A stretch of 64,000 bases of DNA, from positions 1 to 64,000 of the forward strand of contig NZ_NXGB01000007.1 in NCBI RefSeq assembly GCF_002850605.1, given 5' to 3'. The stretch's first letter is position 1; every line of letters starts with the position of its first letter. Made by a program: the position numbers and the translations under genes. Origin of the DNA: Pasteurella oralis (lineage in GTDB: Bacteria > Pseudomonadota > Gammaproteobacteria > Enterobacterales > Pasteurellaceae). Positions 1 through 6,390 of this stretch are shown here, in pieces. Under the pieces are notes generated by a model. That model made no database searches and was not told the DNA's origin. It worked only from the letters and a program-made list of their open reading frames with translations.

Positions 1-181
1 TCCAAAGTAATAAGATATTGACACCAGAATAAGTACGCCCAGAAAATGCATTTGTAGGCAATGAAAGGTCGTATTCAGGTGTATTCCAAGGTTTCAGCCA
101 TGGGGCTGTTCCTCGTTCAAGTTCAGCAATAATTCGGTTAGTAACGTTTTGGTAAAGATCAAGTTTAAGTTGAGAAGTCAT
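1..181 (-). CDS. ArdC-like antirestriction protein, N-terminal part (cut by window edge)
   Basis: Sixty codons are visible. The protein starts MTSQLKLDLYQNVTNRIIAE and continues with APWLKPWN and a later NAFSGRTYSGVNILLLW, the pattern of the N-terminal ssDNA-binding domain of ArdC/DUF1738 proteins. In that family the N-terminal domain coats incoming single-stranded DNA and a C-terminal zincin-like domain follows; the C-terminal part lies outside the window. The ATG is preceded by GGAG. It is the third gene of a minus-strand series (117 aa, 81 aa, then this gene), each with a structured leader. An antirestriction role early after conjugation is inferred from the family. Confidence 0.75.
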   Translation of the reverse strand, partial: MTSQLKLDLYQNVTNRIIAELERGTAPWLKPWNTPEYDLSLPTNAFSGRTYSGVNILLLW

Positions 182-250
182 AGTGTGTTCTCCGATAGAA
201 ATAGAGAACACATTTACTCATTGGAAAATGTATTCTCCAATGAGAGTGAA
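182..250 (-). promoter_or_regulatory. Structured leader 1 with RBS-sequestering alternative stem
   Basis: On the minus strand a 9-bp stem (CTCATTGGA with TCCAATGAG, 217-225 and 236-244) has loop GAATACATTT. The loop is complementary, with one wobble, to the arm AAATGTGTTCTC just downstream (204-215). The end of that arm, GTGTTCTC, is also perfectly complementary to GAGAACAC, which contains the ribosome-binding site of the ArdC-like gene. The two pairings are mutually exclusive, the layout of a translational switch. The trigger is unknown. Confidence 0.5.
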
Positions 251-303
251 GTGTATAATTTTAAGCAATGAATTCAATTTTGCTAATCTTATCTTAGTTA
301 TAA

Positions 304-328
304 GGAACATATCCTGGAGGTATGTTCC
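304..328. repeat. Inverted repeat after the 81-aa gene
   Basis: GGAACATA and TATGTTCC form an 8-bp stem around a 9-nt loop, directly past the stop codon of the 81-aa gene. There is no T-run, so it is more likely an mRNA 3'-end or processing hairpin than an intrinsic terminator. Confidence 0.45.
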
Positions 329-340
329 CAAAGGGAAAAC

Positions 341-586
341 TCAACGAGTAACGATTAAACGGCCTTCTGAGTTTTGTTTAATGGTAAAAAAGCGGAAATG
401 AATTCCATTGTTAGCAGGCATTTTGTAGATAAAACGAACTTCTTTTTCGTGAGGATATCTATTTACCCAAGCTTTTAATGCTGCATTTTTAATTGCTCTA
501 GCAACTTCATTATCAATCTGTTTGTTCCAGTATTGAGAAAGATAATCTTCAAAGCAAATTAATTTTATATCAATAGTTAGAGCCAT
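341..586 (-). CDS. Small ICE protein of unknown function (81 aa)
   Basis: This is a soluble 81-residue protein with no signal peptide or membrane segment. It has a central basic and aromatic region (ALKAWVNRYPHEKEVRFIYK) and ends in VTR. The start is supported by AGGAGA seven bases before the ATG. It sits between the 117-aa membrane protein gene and the ArdC-like gene and has its own structured leader. I do not recognise the family. Its place beside an antirestriction gene suggests an accessory role in establishment, which is inference only. Confidence 0.6.
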   Translation of the reverse strand: MALTIDIKLICFEDYLSQYWNKQIDNEVARAIKNAALKAWVNRYPHEKEVRFIYKMPANNGIHFRFFTIKQNSEGRLIVTR

Positions 587-645
587 GGTATATCTCCTAT
601 AATGCAGAGAAATACCACTCAGCAGGGTATTTTCCCTGCTGGAAA
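587..645 (-). promoter_or_regulatory. Structured leader 2 with RBS-sequestering alternative stem
   Basis: A perfect 8-bp hairpin CAGCAGGG/CCCTGCTG (620-627 and 634-641) is followed on the minus strand by GGTATTTCTCTGC (604-616). That arm can pair back with the hairpin segment AAAATACC. It can also pair with GAGATATACC, which carries the RBS and abuts the ATG of the 81-aa gene (9 of 10 positions pair). The design matches leaders 1, 4 and 5. Confidence 0.5.
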
Positions 646-649
646 CAAA

Positions 650-1003
650 TTAAATAAATAACGTAGTTAAAAATATTGATAAAGCGCCTAATATAAAACT
701 AATTAGTATTGCAACAATCAACAATAGAATGTGTCGATGTTTTATTACATTAATAAGTCTTTCATATTCGTTAGCCTGTTCTTCAAGCATAGTGTTTATA
801 CTTTCTTGATGTAGACGTTCTTCTTCATCTAAGCTTTCATTAAACCCTCGAGATACCTCAAGATATTTATGTTTTGCTCGTGATTTAACTGTTAGAAACA
901 GTTTTCCAGTATGAAATCCAATACGTTCTAATAAAGAAGTCTTTTTTATACCTAAGAACCCATCAACCGTTATTTCTTTCGGATATTGACTAAAATTAGA
1001 CAT
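650..1003 (-). CDS. Small C-terminally membrane-anchored protein (117 aa)
   Basis: From MSNFSQYPKE the protein has a soluble N-terminal part and an acidic, probably coiled-coil middle (SLDEEERLHQESINTMLEEQ). It ends in one hydrophobic segment (HILLLIVAILISFILGALSI) typical of a tail anchor. Frame-compatible starts exist further upstream, but those codons fall in the leader hairpin and the 145-bp repeat. AAGGAG with six-base spacing supports the ATG at 1003; an ATG two codons earlier has no spacing. Function is unknown. It is the first gene downstream of repeat copy 1. Confidence 0.6.
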   Translation of the reverse strand: MSNFSQYPKEITVDGFLGIKKTSLLERIGFHTGKLFLTVKSRAKHKYLEVSRGFNESLDEEERLHQESINTMLEEQANEYERLINVIKHRHILLLIVAILISFILGALSIFLTTLFI

Positions 1004-1009
1004 ACTCAT

Positions 1010-1076
1010 CTCCTTATATAAAAGTAAAAATGGAACAAGGAAATGACGAGTCCCAGGGACTTCGTATTTCCCCGGT
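1010..1076 (-). promoter_or_regulatory. Structured leader 3 of the 117-aa gene
   Basis: A long near-palindrome at 1039-1071 pairs GGAAAT with ATTTCC, ACGA with TCGT and GTC with GAC. The downstream side continues into TTTCCTTG, whose TCCTT can pair with AAGGA of the RBS. It is a shorter version of the arrangement in the other four leaders and begins a few bases after the 145-bp repeat. Confidence 0.4.
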
Positions 1077-1079
1077 ATA

Positions 1080-1224
1080 GTGAAGGGTGCATTCCCCATA
1101 ATCGAAGATGGGAGCTCTTTTCAGAATGCAAAGAGGCATTAAGTGAAACCTACTCATGTGTAATGAGTCGTTGCTATTTCAAGGCTTCTACAACTTTAAG
1201 TACTATCAACGATAGTAGCTTAAA
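1080..1224 (-). repeat. 145-bp structured repeat, copy 1
   Basis: It matches 23395-23539 at 136 of 145 positions with no gaps. Nested dyads are visible: GCATTC (from 1089) with GAATGC around a CCCAT/ATGGG hairpin; ACTCAT/ATGAGT (1152-1168); an interleaved pair AGTC/GGCT and GTTG/CAAC (1166-1194) that could form a pseudoknot; and a terminal hairpin TTTAAG-T-ACTATC / GATAGT-AG-CTTAAA (1195-1224). One difference from copy 2 is compensatory: A1202-T1216 becomes G-C. It lies upstream of the minus-strand 117-aa / 81-aa / ArdC genes. Strand is assigned from that context. Confidence 0.8.
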
Positions 1225-1355
1225 CAAGACCTAGTTTAGTTGATTTTATAAAAAAAAATAGAATTAATTGTATTTTTTTTGAATAGGAATTCTTATTTAT
1301 TTTTAGGCAGTAAATTTTTAACGTTATATTACTAAAATTTTCTTTGAGCTTAGTT
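1225..1355. promoter_or_regulatory. Divergent AT-rich promoter region
   Basis: This very AT-rich interval separates the minus-strand repeat/ArdC unit from the plus-strand T4SS group. On the minus strand TATAAAAT (1243-1250) is a plausible -10 placed about 20 bp before the repeat, like the better promoter before copy 2. No clear -35 was seen for either direction. Confidence 0.3.
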
Positions 1356-1772
1356 ATGCGTTATTTAATTTTCTTTTTTTTTAATTTATTTCCTGTATTA
1401 GCTACAGCATATTCAATTTCTGTTTATACCACTCAACATTATCCAATTTCAAATGCTCAATTGGCTGATCATATTTATATGCTTGATGCGGTTGAACAAC
1501 TTGAAGAAAAGCTAAGTGTCAATTTATCGATTGATCCAGAGACAGCGAGTATTCAAGTTAAAAATAAGATGGATACTGAAGAATGGAAAAATACAGAACA
1601 AGCACTTGTGTATAGCTATAACGGTGTTATTTCAGGATGGCAAATTGGGATTAAAAAAGTACCTGCTATTGTATTTAGTCTTGATAATAGCTCTCATTAT
1701 GCTGTTTATGGTGCTACTGATATTAAACATGCAATTCAACTTTATCAACAGTACCAACAGAGCATGAATTGA
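1356..1772 (+). CDS. ICE T4SS protein, TIGR03757 type
   Basis: About 138 residues with an N-terminal signal peptide (MRYLIFFFFNLFPVLATAYS). A periplasmic domain follows, ending in VYGATDIKHAIQLYQQYQQ. The family belongs to the GI/ICEHin1056 conjugation module and is always next to the TIGR03756 and TIGR03755 genes, as here; its exact role is not known. A TTG four codons upstream is in frame, but the ATG at 1356 gives the better signal peptide. It is separated by eight bases from the next gene. Confidence 0.75.
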   Translation: MRYLIFFFFNLFPVLATAYSISVYTTQHYPISNAQLADHIYMLDAVEQLEEKLSVNLSIDPETASIQVKNKMDTEEWKNTEQALVYSYNGVISGWQIGIKKVPAIVFSLDNSSHYAVYGATDIKHAIQLYQQYQQSMN

Positions 1773-1780
1773 GGAAAGGT

Positions 1781-2722
1781 ATGAAAACACTCAAATTTAC
1801 TCAATCAGTTTCATTATTTAGCCTATTCGTTTCCATTTCTATATCTGGATTCTCAGCAAATATTAATACGGCAACGATTTTAAGTTCAAGTGCTTCAGCA
1901 TCTTGCGCAGATTACAAAGTAGTAGGTATTTGTTACTGGCTGTTTTGTACACAATTTGGTTGCAAAGTGAGAACATCGACAAAAGTACATCATTTTATTC
2001 CTGAATTAGTAATATCAAGTTATAACCATGATAAACAAAGCCCATGGACTGAAATGGCTTTCTTAAATAAAGGCGCAAAAGGTGGTGCTTACCGCTCACC
2101 AACACAAAAGTATTCTCAATTAACGTTTAAAAATGCTGAGGCTATCGGTCATCCTGGCGGGCTATTTCTAAATATGATTAGCTCAATGGGATATTCATGT
2201 AAAAGTCAAACAACACCTTATCTGCCTTATTTTTTAAGTGCTTTAGATTACTTTGCTTGGAACCATGGAATGCCCGAGATGTTTTATCCAGAAGCACTTA
2301 CTCCTGGTATGAGAGAGGTGAGGAAAGGGGGAGACTTGTGGGGAAATATTTATCCTAGATCTGGGTTTGTTACACAAAATCATGATTATAAAGCGGCAGC
2401 AATAACAGTACAAAGAACGGCAGATGTAATTACTCGCGATGGTCAATTACATGTTTATGTTCCAGTTAATGCTAAACAGAGAGATGGTTATTGGCCACCT
2501 AAGCCAGTTCAAGAAGGAAATAAAAGAAATCATAAATGGCAAATGCTAAGCCCTAAAATGGAAACATCTTGCTCAATTTTTCCTGATGGCTCTACTACAG
2601 ATACATATTCTCATAAGCTTTCTGAACAAGAAAATTATAGCTGGGCATTATGGCGTCCTTATTCTTGTTGTAAACGGCGAGGTCAGAAATTCTTAGGCAG
2701 TGTTGATTGGGGAAATTATTAA
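1781..2722 (+). CDS. TraU-like ICE T4SS protein, TIGR03756 type
   Basis: A secreted protein of 313 aa. The signal peptide (MKTLKFTQSVSLFSLFVSIS) is followed by a cysteine-rich motif CADYKVVGICYWLFCTQFGC, then KVHHFIPE and later MGYSCKS, ALDYFAWNHGMPE and CSIFPDG. These are the hallmarks of TraU-type periplasmic proteins needed for DNA transfer and mating-pair stabilisation. GAGGAAAGGT just before the ATG supports this start over an in-frame TTG at 1769. The many cysteines imply disulfides, and thus dependence on host or ICE-coded thioredoxin-like partners. Confidence 0.85.
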   Translation: MKTLKFTQSVSLFSLFVSISISGFSANINTATILSSSASASCADYKVVGICYWLFCTQFGCKVRTSTKVHHFIPELVISSYNHDKQSPWTEMAFLNKGAKGGAYRSPTQKYSQLTFKNAEAIGHPGGLFLNMISSMGYSCKSQTTPYLPYFLSALDYFAWNHGMPEMFYPEALTPGMREVRKGGDLWGNIYPRSGFVTQNHDYKAAAITVQRTADVITRDGQLHVYVPVNAKQRDGYWPPKPVQEGNKRNHKWQMLSPKMETSCSIFPDGSTTDTYSHKLSEQENYSWALWRPYSCCKRRGQKFLGSVDWGNY

Positions 2723-2734
2723 AGGAAATTAAAA

Positions 2735-4693
2735 ATGCGACAACAAATCAAATTTAAATTCATTGCAGTTACGGTAGGGCTTTTAATGGGGATATGTTTA
2801 AGCCAACCAATTTCTGCTACTTCTTATGTACAGGGAACTGTGTTATCTGATAGAGTGTTTTATCAAATTGGGGGAGGAGCTGCAATCATGCCCCCTCCAT
2901 CTCGTAAACGTCCTCATGAGCTTGCAATTGGTGTAGGTTGGAAAGCGAATTTGATGTGCGGTAATTTTGATTTTAAAACAACAATTAAAAATCAATTAAA
3001 TGGAATTACTGAAGGTTTCAAAGATTTATATAGCAATATTATCCAGTCTGCAACAGGCGCTGTTGCAAGCTTACCTGCAATGATTATTCAGCGAGCCAAT
3101 CCTCAACTCTACGATATTTTAACAAATGGTTTGTATCAAGCGAAACTAGACTTTGATTTATTAAAAACCAGTTGTGAAGAAATGTCTGGTCGCCTTGCTG
3201 ATGCATGGGTAGAGGGCGCAAAACTTGAAAACTTTAAAGATATCGTCACATTAGAGTTTGATGCCAAAAAAGCCAAAAAACGTGTAGAAGAGGATAATGG
3301 TGATAAGGGAATAACTTGGATTGGCGGTAAGAAGAAAGGTGGAAAAGGACAAGAGCCTATTAAATTACTAGAAGATGTTATTTCTGCTGGTTTCAATTTA
3401 AGCCAAGAACGTTCTGTACTTGAAAAAAGCGCTATTCCTGAAACCCAATGTGATGGGATGATGTGTACCGAATGGAAAACGCCAGCAGATGCAGCCACTT
3501 GGGTAAGAGATGTGCTTGGTGATAAGACTATCTCGACATGTGAGAACTGTGGTGTACCGCCAAAAAGTGTTGCAGGAACAGGATTAGCACCGAAAATAGA
3601 GCAAGAAAGTATTAATGTCATGACGCATTTTGAACAGGTTTTAAATTCTCCGACGCTTACTCAGGAACAATTAGGGAGTATTAGTTCTACTACAGTATCC
3701 GTAACACGTGGCTTGATTGAAGCTTTAAGAGAAGATCCTGATGCACCACTCTTAGCTGCCAGATTATCTCAAGAAGTGGCGATTTCTAGAACGTTAGAAA
3801 AAGCATTGGTTGCTCGTAGAATGCTATTAGCAGGAATGCGAGAACCTCATGTAGCAAGTAATACGCAAGCATTGGAAGAGTTAAATCGTGATTTAACAGC
3901 ACTTGATAGAGAAATCAATCAAGTAAAAATGGAAATGGATTTACAAAAAGAGCTTAACAGAAATACAACTCTTGCGATTTTAAATAAACGTGCAGCTGAT
4001 CAACAAATTGCATTAAAAGGTAATTCAGGAGATGATGCGAAATTCAGTGATGTGACTAAAGAAAAAAATGAATTAGATAACAGCAATGAAGGGCAATTTA
4101 AAGCTAAAGATAAGTACATTAAATTACCAATTCCTGGTTCAACTGGCGGCTTGAGTGGGATTTATGGAAAATATTCTCCTGGAAGTGGAGGAAGTACTGC
4201 TGGATCATATAAGCAGATTAAACCAATCGCAGGTTCATCGTTAGATCAAGCCACTGGATTACTACGAAGTTTTGAAGGTTTTAGTTCTAAAGCTTATTGG
4301 GATGTTAATGCATACCGAACTGGCTATGGTTCAGATACAATTACTAAAGCAGATGGTACCGTTGTAAAAGTAACAAAAGACACGATTGTGACAAAAGAAG
4401 ATGCGGAGCGTGATTTGATACGGCGCTCGCAAATTTTTGCTGATAGAGCTAAAAATCAATTATCACCATCAACCTGGAATGCGCTATCACCGAATGTACA
4501 AGCAGCGTTGACGTCTTATGCTTACAATTATGGTTCACTGACAAAAGATGTTATCAAAGCTGCACAGACATCGGCCCAATCAGGCGATATGAAAGCACTA
4601 GCTGATGCAGTAAGAAATCGTCAAAAAGATAACAAAGGCGTAAATGCAAAACGTCGTAATCAAGAGGCTGATTATATTTTAGGTAAGAGTTAA
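2735..4693 (+). CDS. ICE T4SS protein (TIGR03755 type) with C-terminal lysozyme domain
   Basis: A 652-aa exported protein. Residues 1-30 are a signal peptide. Residues ~30-450 match the TIGR03755 conjugation family, with paired cysteines (CDGMMCTEW, CENCG) and a coiled-coil at ~370-420. From ~500 it becomes a T4-type (GH24) lysozyme: SFEGFSSKAYWDVNAYRTGYG holds Glu514, Asp523 and Thr529, spaced +9 and +15 exactly as Glu11, Asp20 and Thr26 of T4 lysozyme, and NVQAALTSYAYNYGS resembles the later core. I infer that the domain opens peptidoglycan for the channel. It follows the TraU-like gene by 12 bases. Confidence 0.85.
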   Translation: MRQQIKFKFIAVTVGLLMGICLSQPISATSYVQGTVLSDRVFYQIGGGAAIMPPPSRKRPHELAIGVGWKANLMCGNFDFKTTIKNQLNGITEGFKDLYSNIIQSATGAVASLPAMIIQRANPQLYDILTNGLYQAKLDFDLLKTSCEEMSGRLADAWVEGAKLENFKDIVTLEFDAKKAKKRVEEDNGDKGITWIGGKKKGGKGQEPIKLLEDVISAGFNLSQERSVLEKSAIPETQCDGMMCTEWKTPADAATWVRDVLGDKTISTCENCGVPPKSVAGTGLAPKIEQESINVMTHFEQVLNSPTLTQEQLGSISSTTVSVTRGLIEALREDPDAPLLAARLSQEVAISRTLEKALVARRMLLAGMREPHVASNTQALEELNRDLTALDREINQVKMEMDLQKELNRNTTLAILNKRAADQQIALKGNSGDDAKFSDVTKEKNELDNSNEGQFKAKDKYIKLPIPGSTGGLSGIYGKYSPGSGGSTAGSYKQIKPIAGSSLDQATGLLRSFEGFSSKAYWDVNAYRTGYGSDTITKADGTVVKVTKDTIVTKEDAERDLIRRSQIFADRAKNQLSPSTWNALSPNVQAALTSYAYNYGSLTKDVIKAAQTSAQSGDMKALADAVRNRQKDNKGVNAKRRNQEADYILGKS

Positions 4694-4725
4694 TAATAAA
4701 AGATGATTTATAAAGGTGATTTATT

Positions 4726-5151
4726 ATGCGTAAATTAATGATATTTGCTTTAGTTACAGTTTTTCCTATTTCAACTTTAGCTGCCGAAACTATTTTTTCA
4801 TGTACATTGACTGATAGTAATATTGTGACAGTCACTAAAGTTGATAACGATTACCAGTTTTCGTATAAAGGCGTAGTTTTCAAGAATACAATCAAAAGTG
4901 TAGTTAAAAATGAAAGTTCATATATCGCTTCAGGTTCAGGTTTTCTTACTCATTCGTTACAAATGAAAAACAATGGATATGCTTATACGATTGAATTTAT
5001 AAAATCACGTGGTGAGGCTGAAGCGCCAAATTCTATTAACGATGCACAACTTTATATTGAGAGAGATAATCAAATGGATACTCTAGAGTGTGATACAACT
5101 AAAAAGATTTACCAAAATTTCAATGCACGTATTATGAGATCTAGTCCTTAG
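4726..5151 (+). CDS. Secreted protein of unknown function (141 aa)
   Basis: The N-terminus MRKLMIFALVTVFPISTLAA is a clear signal peptide with an Ala-x-Ala-like cleavage site. The mature part is mostly predicted beta-strand, with Cys in IFSCTLTD and LECDTTKK that could pair. The RBS is AAAGGTG. It is last in the T4SS group and is followed by a terminator. No family was recognised; periplasmic location is inferred. Confidence 0.65.
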   Translation: MRKLMIFALVTVFPISTLAAETIFSCTLTDSNIVTVTKVDNDYQFSYKGVVFKNTIKSVVKNESSYIASGSGFLTHSLQMKNNGYAYTIEFIKSRGEAEAPNSINDAQLYIERDNQMDTLECDTTKKIYQNFNARIMRSSP

Positions 5152-5177
5152 TATATTGAGAATGAAGATATGATAGC

Positions 5178-5209
5178 AAAGGGTTATTGGAAAAATGACC
5201 CTTTTTTAT
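5178..5209 (+). terminator. Intrinsic terminator of the TIGR03757-4726 operon
   Basis: AAAGGGT and ACCCTTT form a stem with ATT/AAT inside, followed by TTTTTTATT. It separates the conjugation operon from the toxin-antitoxin pair. Confidence 0.75.
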
Positions 5210-5228
5210 TAGCATCTTGATTTGTATG

Positions 5229-5266
5229 TTATTTATCCGTACAATTGTTTTTGTAAACATAAATAA
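5229..5266 (+). promoter_or_regulatory. Candidate operator/promoter of the toxin-antitoxin pair
   Basis: TTATTTAT (5229-5236) and ATAAATAA (5259-5266) are an inverted repeat just before the RBS. Antitoxins of this family have a ribbon-helix-helix N-terminus and repress their own operon through such sites. Autoregulation is inferred from the family. Confidence 0.4.
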
Positions 5267-5280
5267 TGAAGGAGAGAATT

Positions 5281-5550
5281 ATGGCCGCGACAGCAAGATT
5301 TGAGGCTAGGATAAGTCCAGAAGTACATGTGTTATTAAAACATGCAGCAGCAATTGAAGGGCGTAGTTTAACAGATTTTGTTGTAAATGCTGCGTTATCT
5401 GCTGCCCGTCACACAGTAGAAAAAAATAAAATGATTCATTTAACAATGTCAGATCAACAACAGTTTGCAAATGCATTAATCGATCCGCCATTACCAAATG
5501 AAAAGATGAAAAAAGCGATGCATTTAAGTAAAGACTTATTGGGGGAATAA
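5281..5550 (+). CDS. DUF1778 (TacA-type) antitoxin
   Basis: An 89-aa protein starting MAATARFEARISPEVHVLLK, an RHH DNA-binding fold. HAAAIEGRSLTDFVVNAAL is the typical DUF1778 helix pair. The C-terminal part (FANALIDPPLPNEKMKKAM) is the toxin-wrapping tail. GGAGAG before 5281 supports this start over the ATG at 5266. Its stop overlaps the toxin start by one base, so the two are translationally coupled. It neutralises the acetyltransferase and represses the operon. Confidence 0.9.
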   Translation: MAATARFEARISPEVHVLLKHAAAIEGRSLTDFVVNAALSAARHTVEKNKMIHLTMSDQQQFANALIDPPLPNEKMKKAMHLSKDLLGE

Positions 5551-6059
5551 TGTCATCACCTTTCAAGATTGTTCCTTTCGATAAGCGGTTTGATAGAGAA
5601 AATTTTGAATGTTCTTCTGAAGAATTAAATAATTATTTAAGAAAACAAGCTTCACAAGATGTTAAAAAGCATGTTTCATCATGTTTTCTCGTGATTGATT
5701 CAAATCAAAAAATGTTGGGTTATTATACACTTGCTTCTATGAGTGTTCCTTTGCTTAATTTACCTGAGGCATTGAGAAAAAAGTTACCAAGATACCCTAG
5801 TGTTCCTGCGGTATTACTTGGTAGATTAGCTGTTGATAAACAGGCGCAGGGAAAAGGCCTTGGCCAAGCTTTAGTCGGAAATGCGTTAAAGAAAGTTATT
5901 CGTTCAGAAATTGCAGCTTATGCTTTAATTGTGGACGCAAAAGATGAACAAGCTGTGGCTTTTTATCGTAAACTTGGCTTTATTCCTTTTTTAAACGAAA
6001 CGAGACATCTATTTTTTCCTTTGGAAAAAGTGAGAGAGTTTATTGAGAAACAGAGTTGA
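5550..6059 (+). CDS. GNAT acetyltransferase toxin (TacT/AtaT-like)
   Basis: A 169-aa GNAT protein. The acetyl-CoA loop is VDKQAQGKGLGQALV (Q-x-x-G-x-G/A) and the catalytic-tyrosine region is QAVAFYRKLGF, both at the expected distances. The N-terminal half (EELNNYLRKQASQDVKKHVS) is typical of the toxin subgroup that acetylates the amino group of aminoacyl-tRNA and halts translation. It pairs with the overlapping DUF1778 gene. The pair sits inside the conjugation region of the ICE, where it would stabilise the element by killing or arresting cells that lose it. Confidence 0.9.
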   Translation: MSSPFKIVPFDKRFDRENFECSSEELNNYLRKQASQDVKKHVSSCFLVIDSNQKMLGYYTLASMSVPLLNLPEALRKKLPRYPSVPAVLLGRLAVDKQAQGKGLGQALVGNALKKVIRSEIAAYALIVDAKDEQAVAFYRKLGFIPFLNETRHLFFPLEKVREFIEKQS

Positions 6060-6126
6060 TTAAAGGGAATAATTACTTTAAAAATGGTTTAATAAAAAGT
6101 ATTATAAGGATAAAAGGGAGGGTAGT

Positions 6127-6351
6127 ATGAAAGAATATTTGACTGCACTTTTAGAGCATTTAAAAAAACCTGAGACTATGCCTAGAAACGCGAGATTAGC
6201 TTTCTATGGTACTAAAATTATTGTACTTAGCTTTGTGTATTGTGTTGCAGTATGTATATTTTTTTATAGTTTTTTTACTAATCGAAATTCCATAAAAGAA
6301 ACTGGCTATACTGGATATAGGGGTTATACTGGGTATGGAGATAAACAATAA
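6127..6351 (+). CDS. Small membrane protein with Gly-Tyr-Thr repeat tail (74 aa)
   Basis: One transmembrane helix (IIVLSFVYCVAVCIFFYSFF) follows a basic cytoplasmic N-terminus. The C-terminus is an unusual short repeat, ETGYTGYRGYTGYGDKQ, made of G-Y-(T/R) units. The RBS is GGGAGGG. It lies between the toxin gene and the convergent conjugation operon. I do not recognise the family. By topology the repeat would face the periplasm. Confidence 0.65.
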   Translation: MKEYLTALLEHLKKPETMPRNARLAFYGTKIIVLSFVYCVAVCIFFYSFFTNRNSIKETGYTGYRGYTGYGDKQ

Positions 6352-6390
6352 TTTTAATTTTTAAACTTTTGTTTCTCTCCATTGTTTATT

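Noticed and set aside
183-401. Plus-strand 72-aa frame
   Set aside because: It runs antisense through leader 1 and the 81-aa gene, without RBS or family.
1004-1099. N-terminal extension of the 117-aa protein (start MGNAPFT)
   Set aside because: It would translate the repeat and leader hairpin; a good RBS sits at the internal Met.
1080-1224. 145-bp element as tracrRNA or IscB/TnpB guide RNA
   Set aside because: GTTGCTATTTCAAGGCTTCT vaguely resembles part of a type II-C tracrRNA, but no Cas9, IscB, TnpB or repeat array is in the window.
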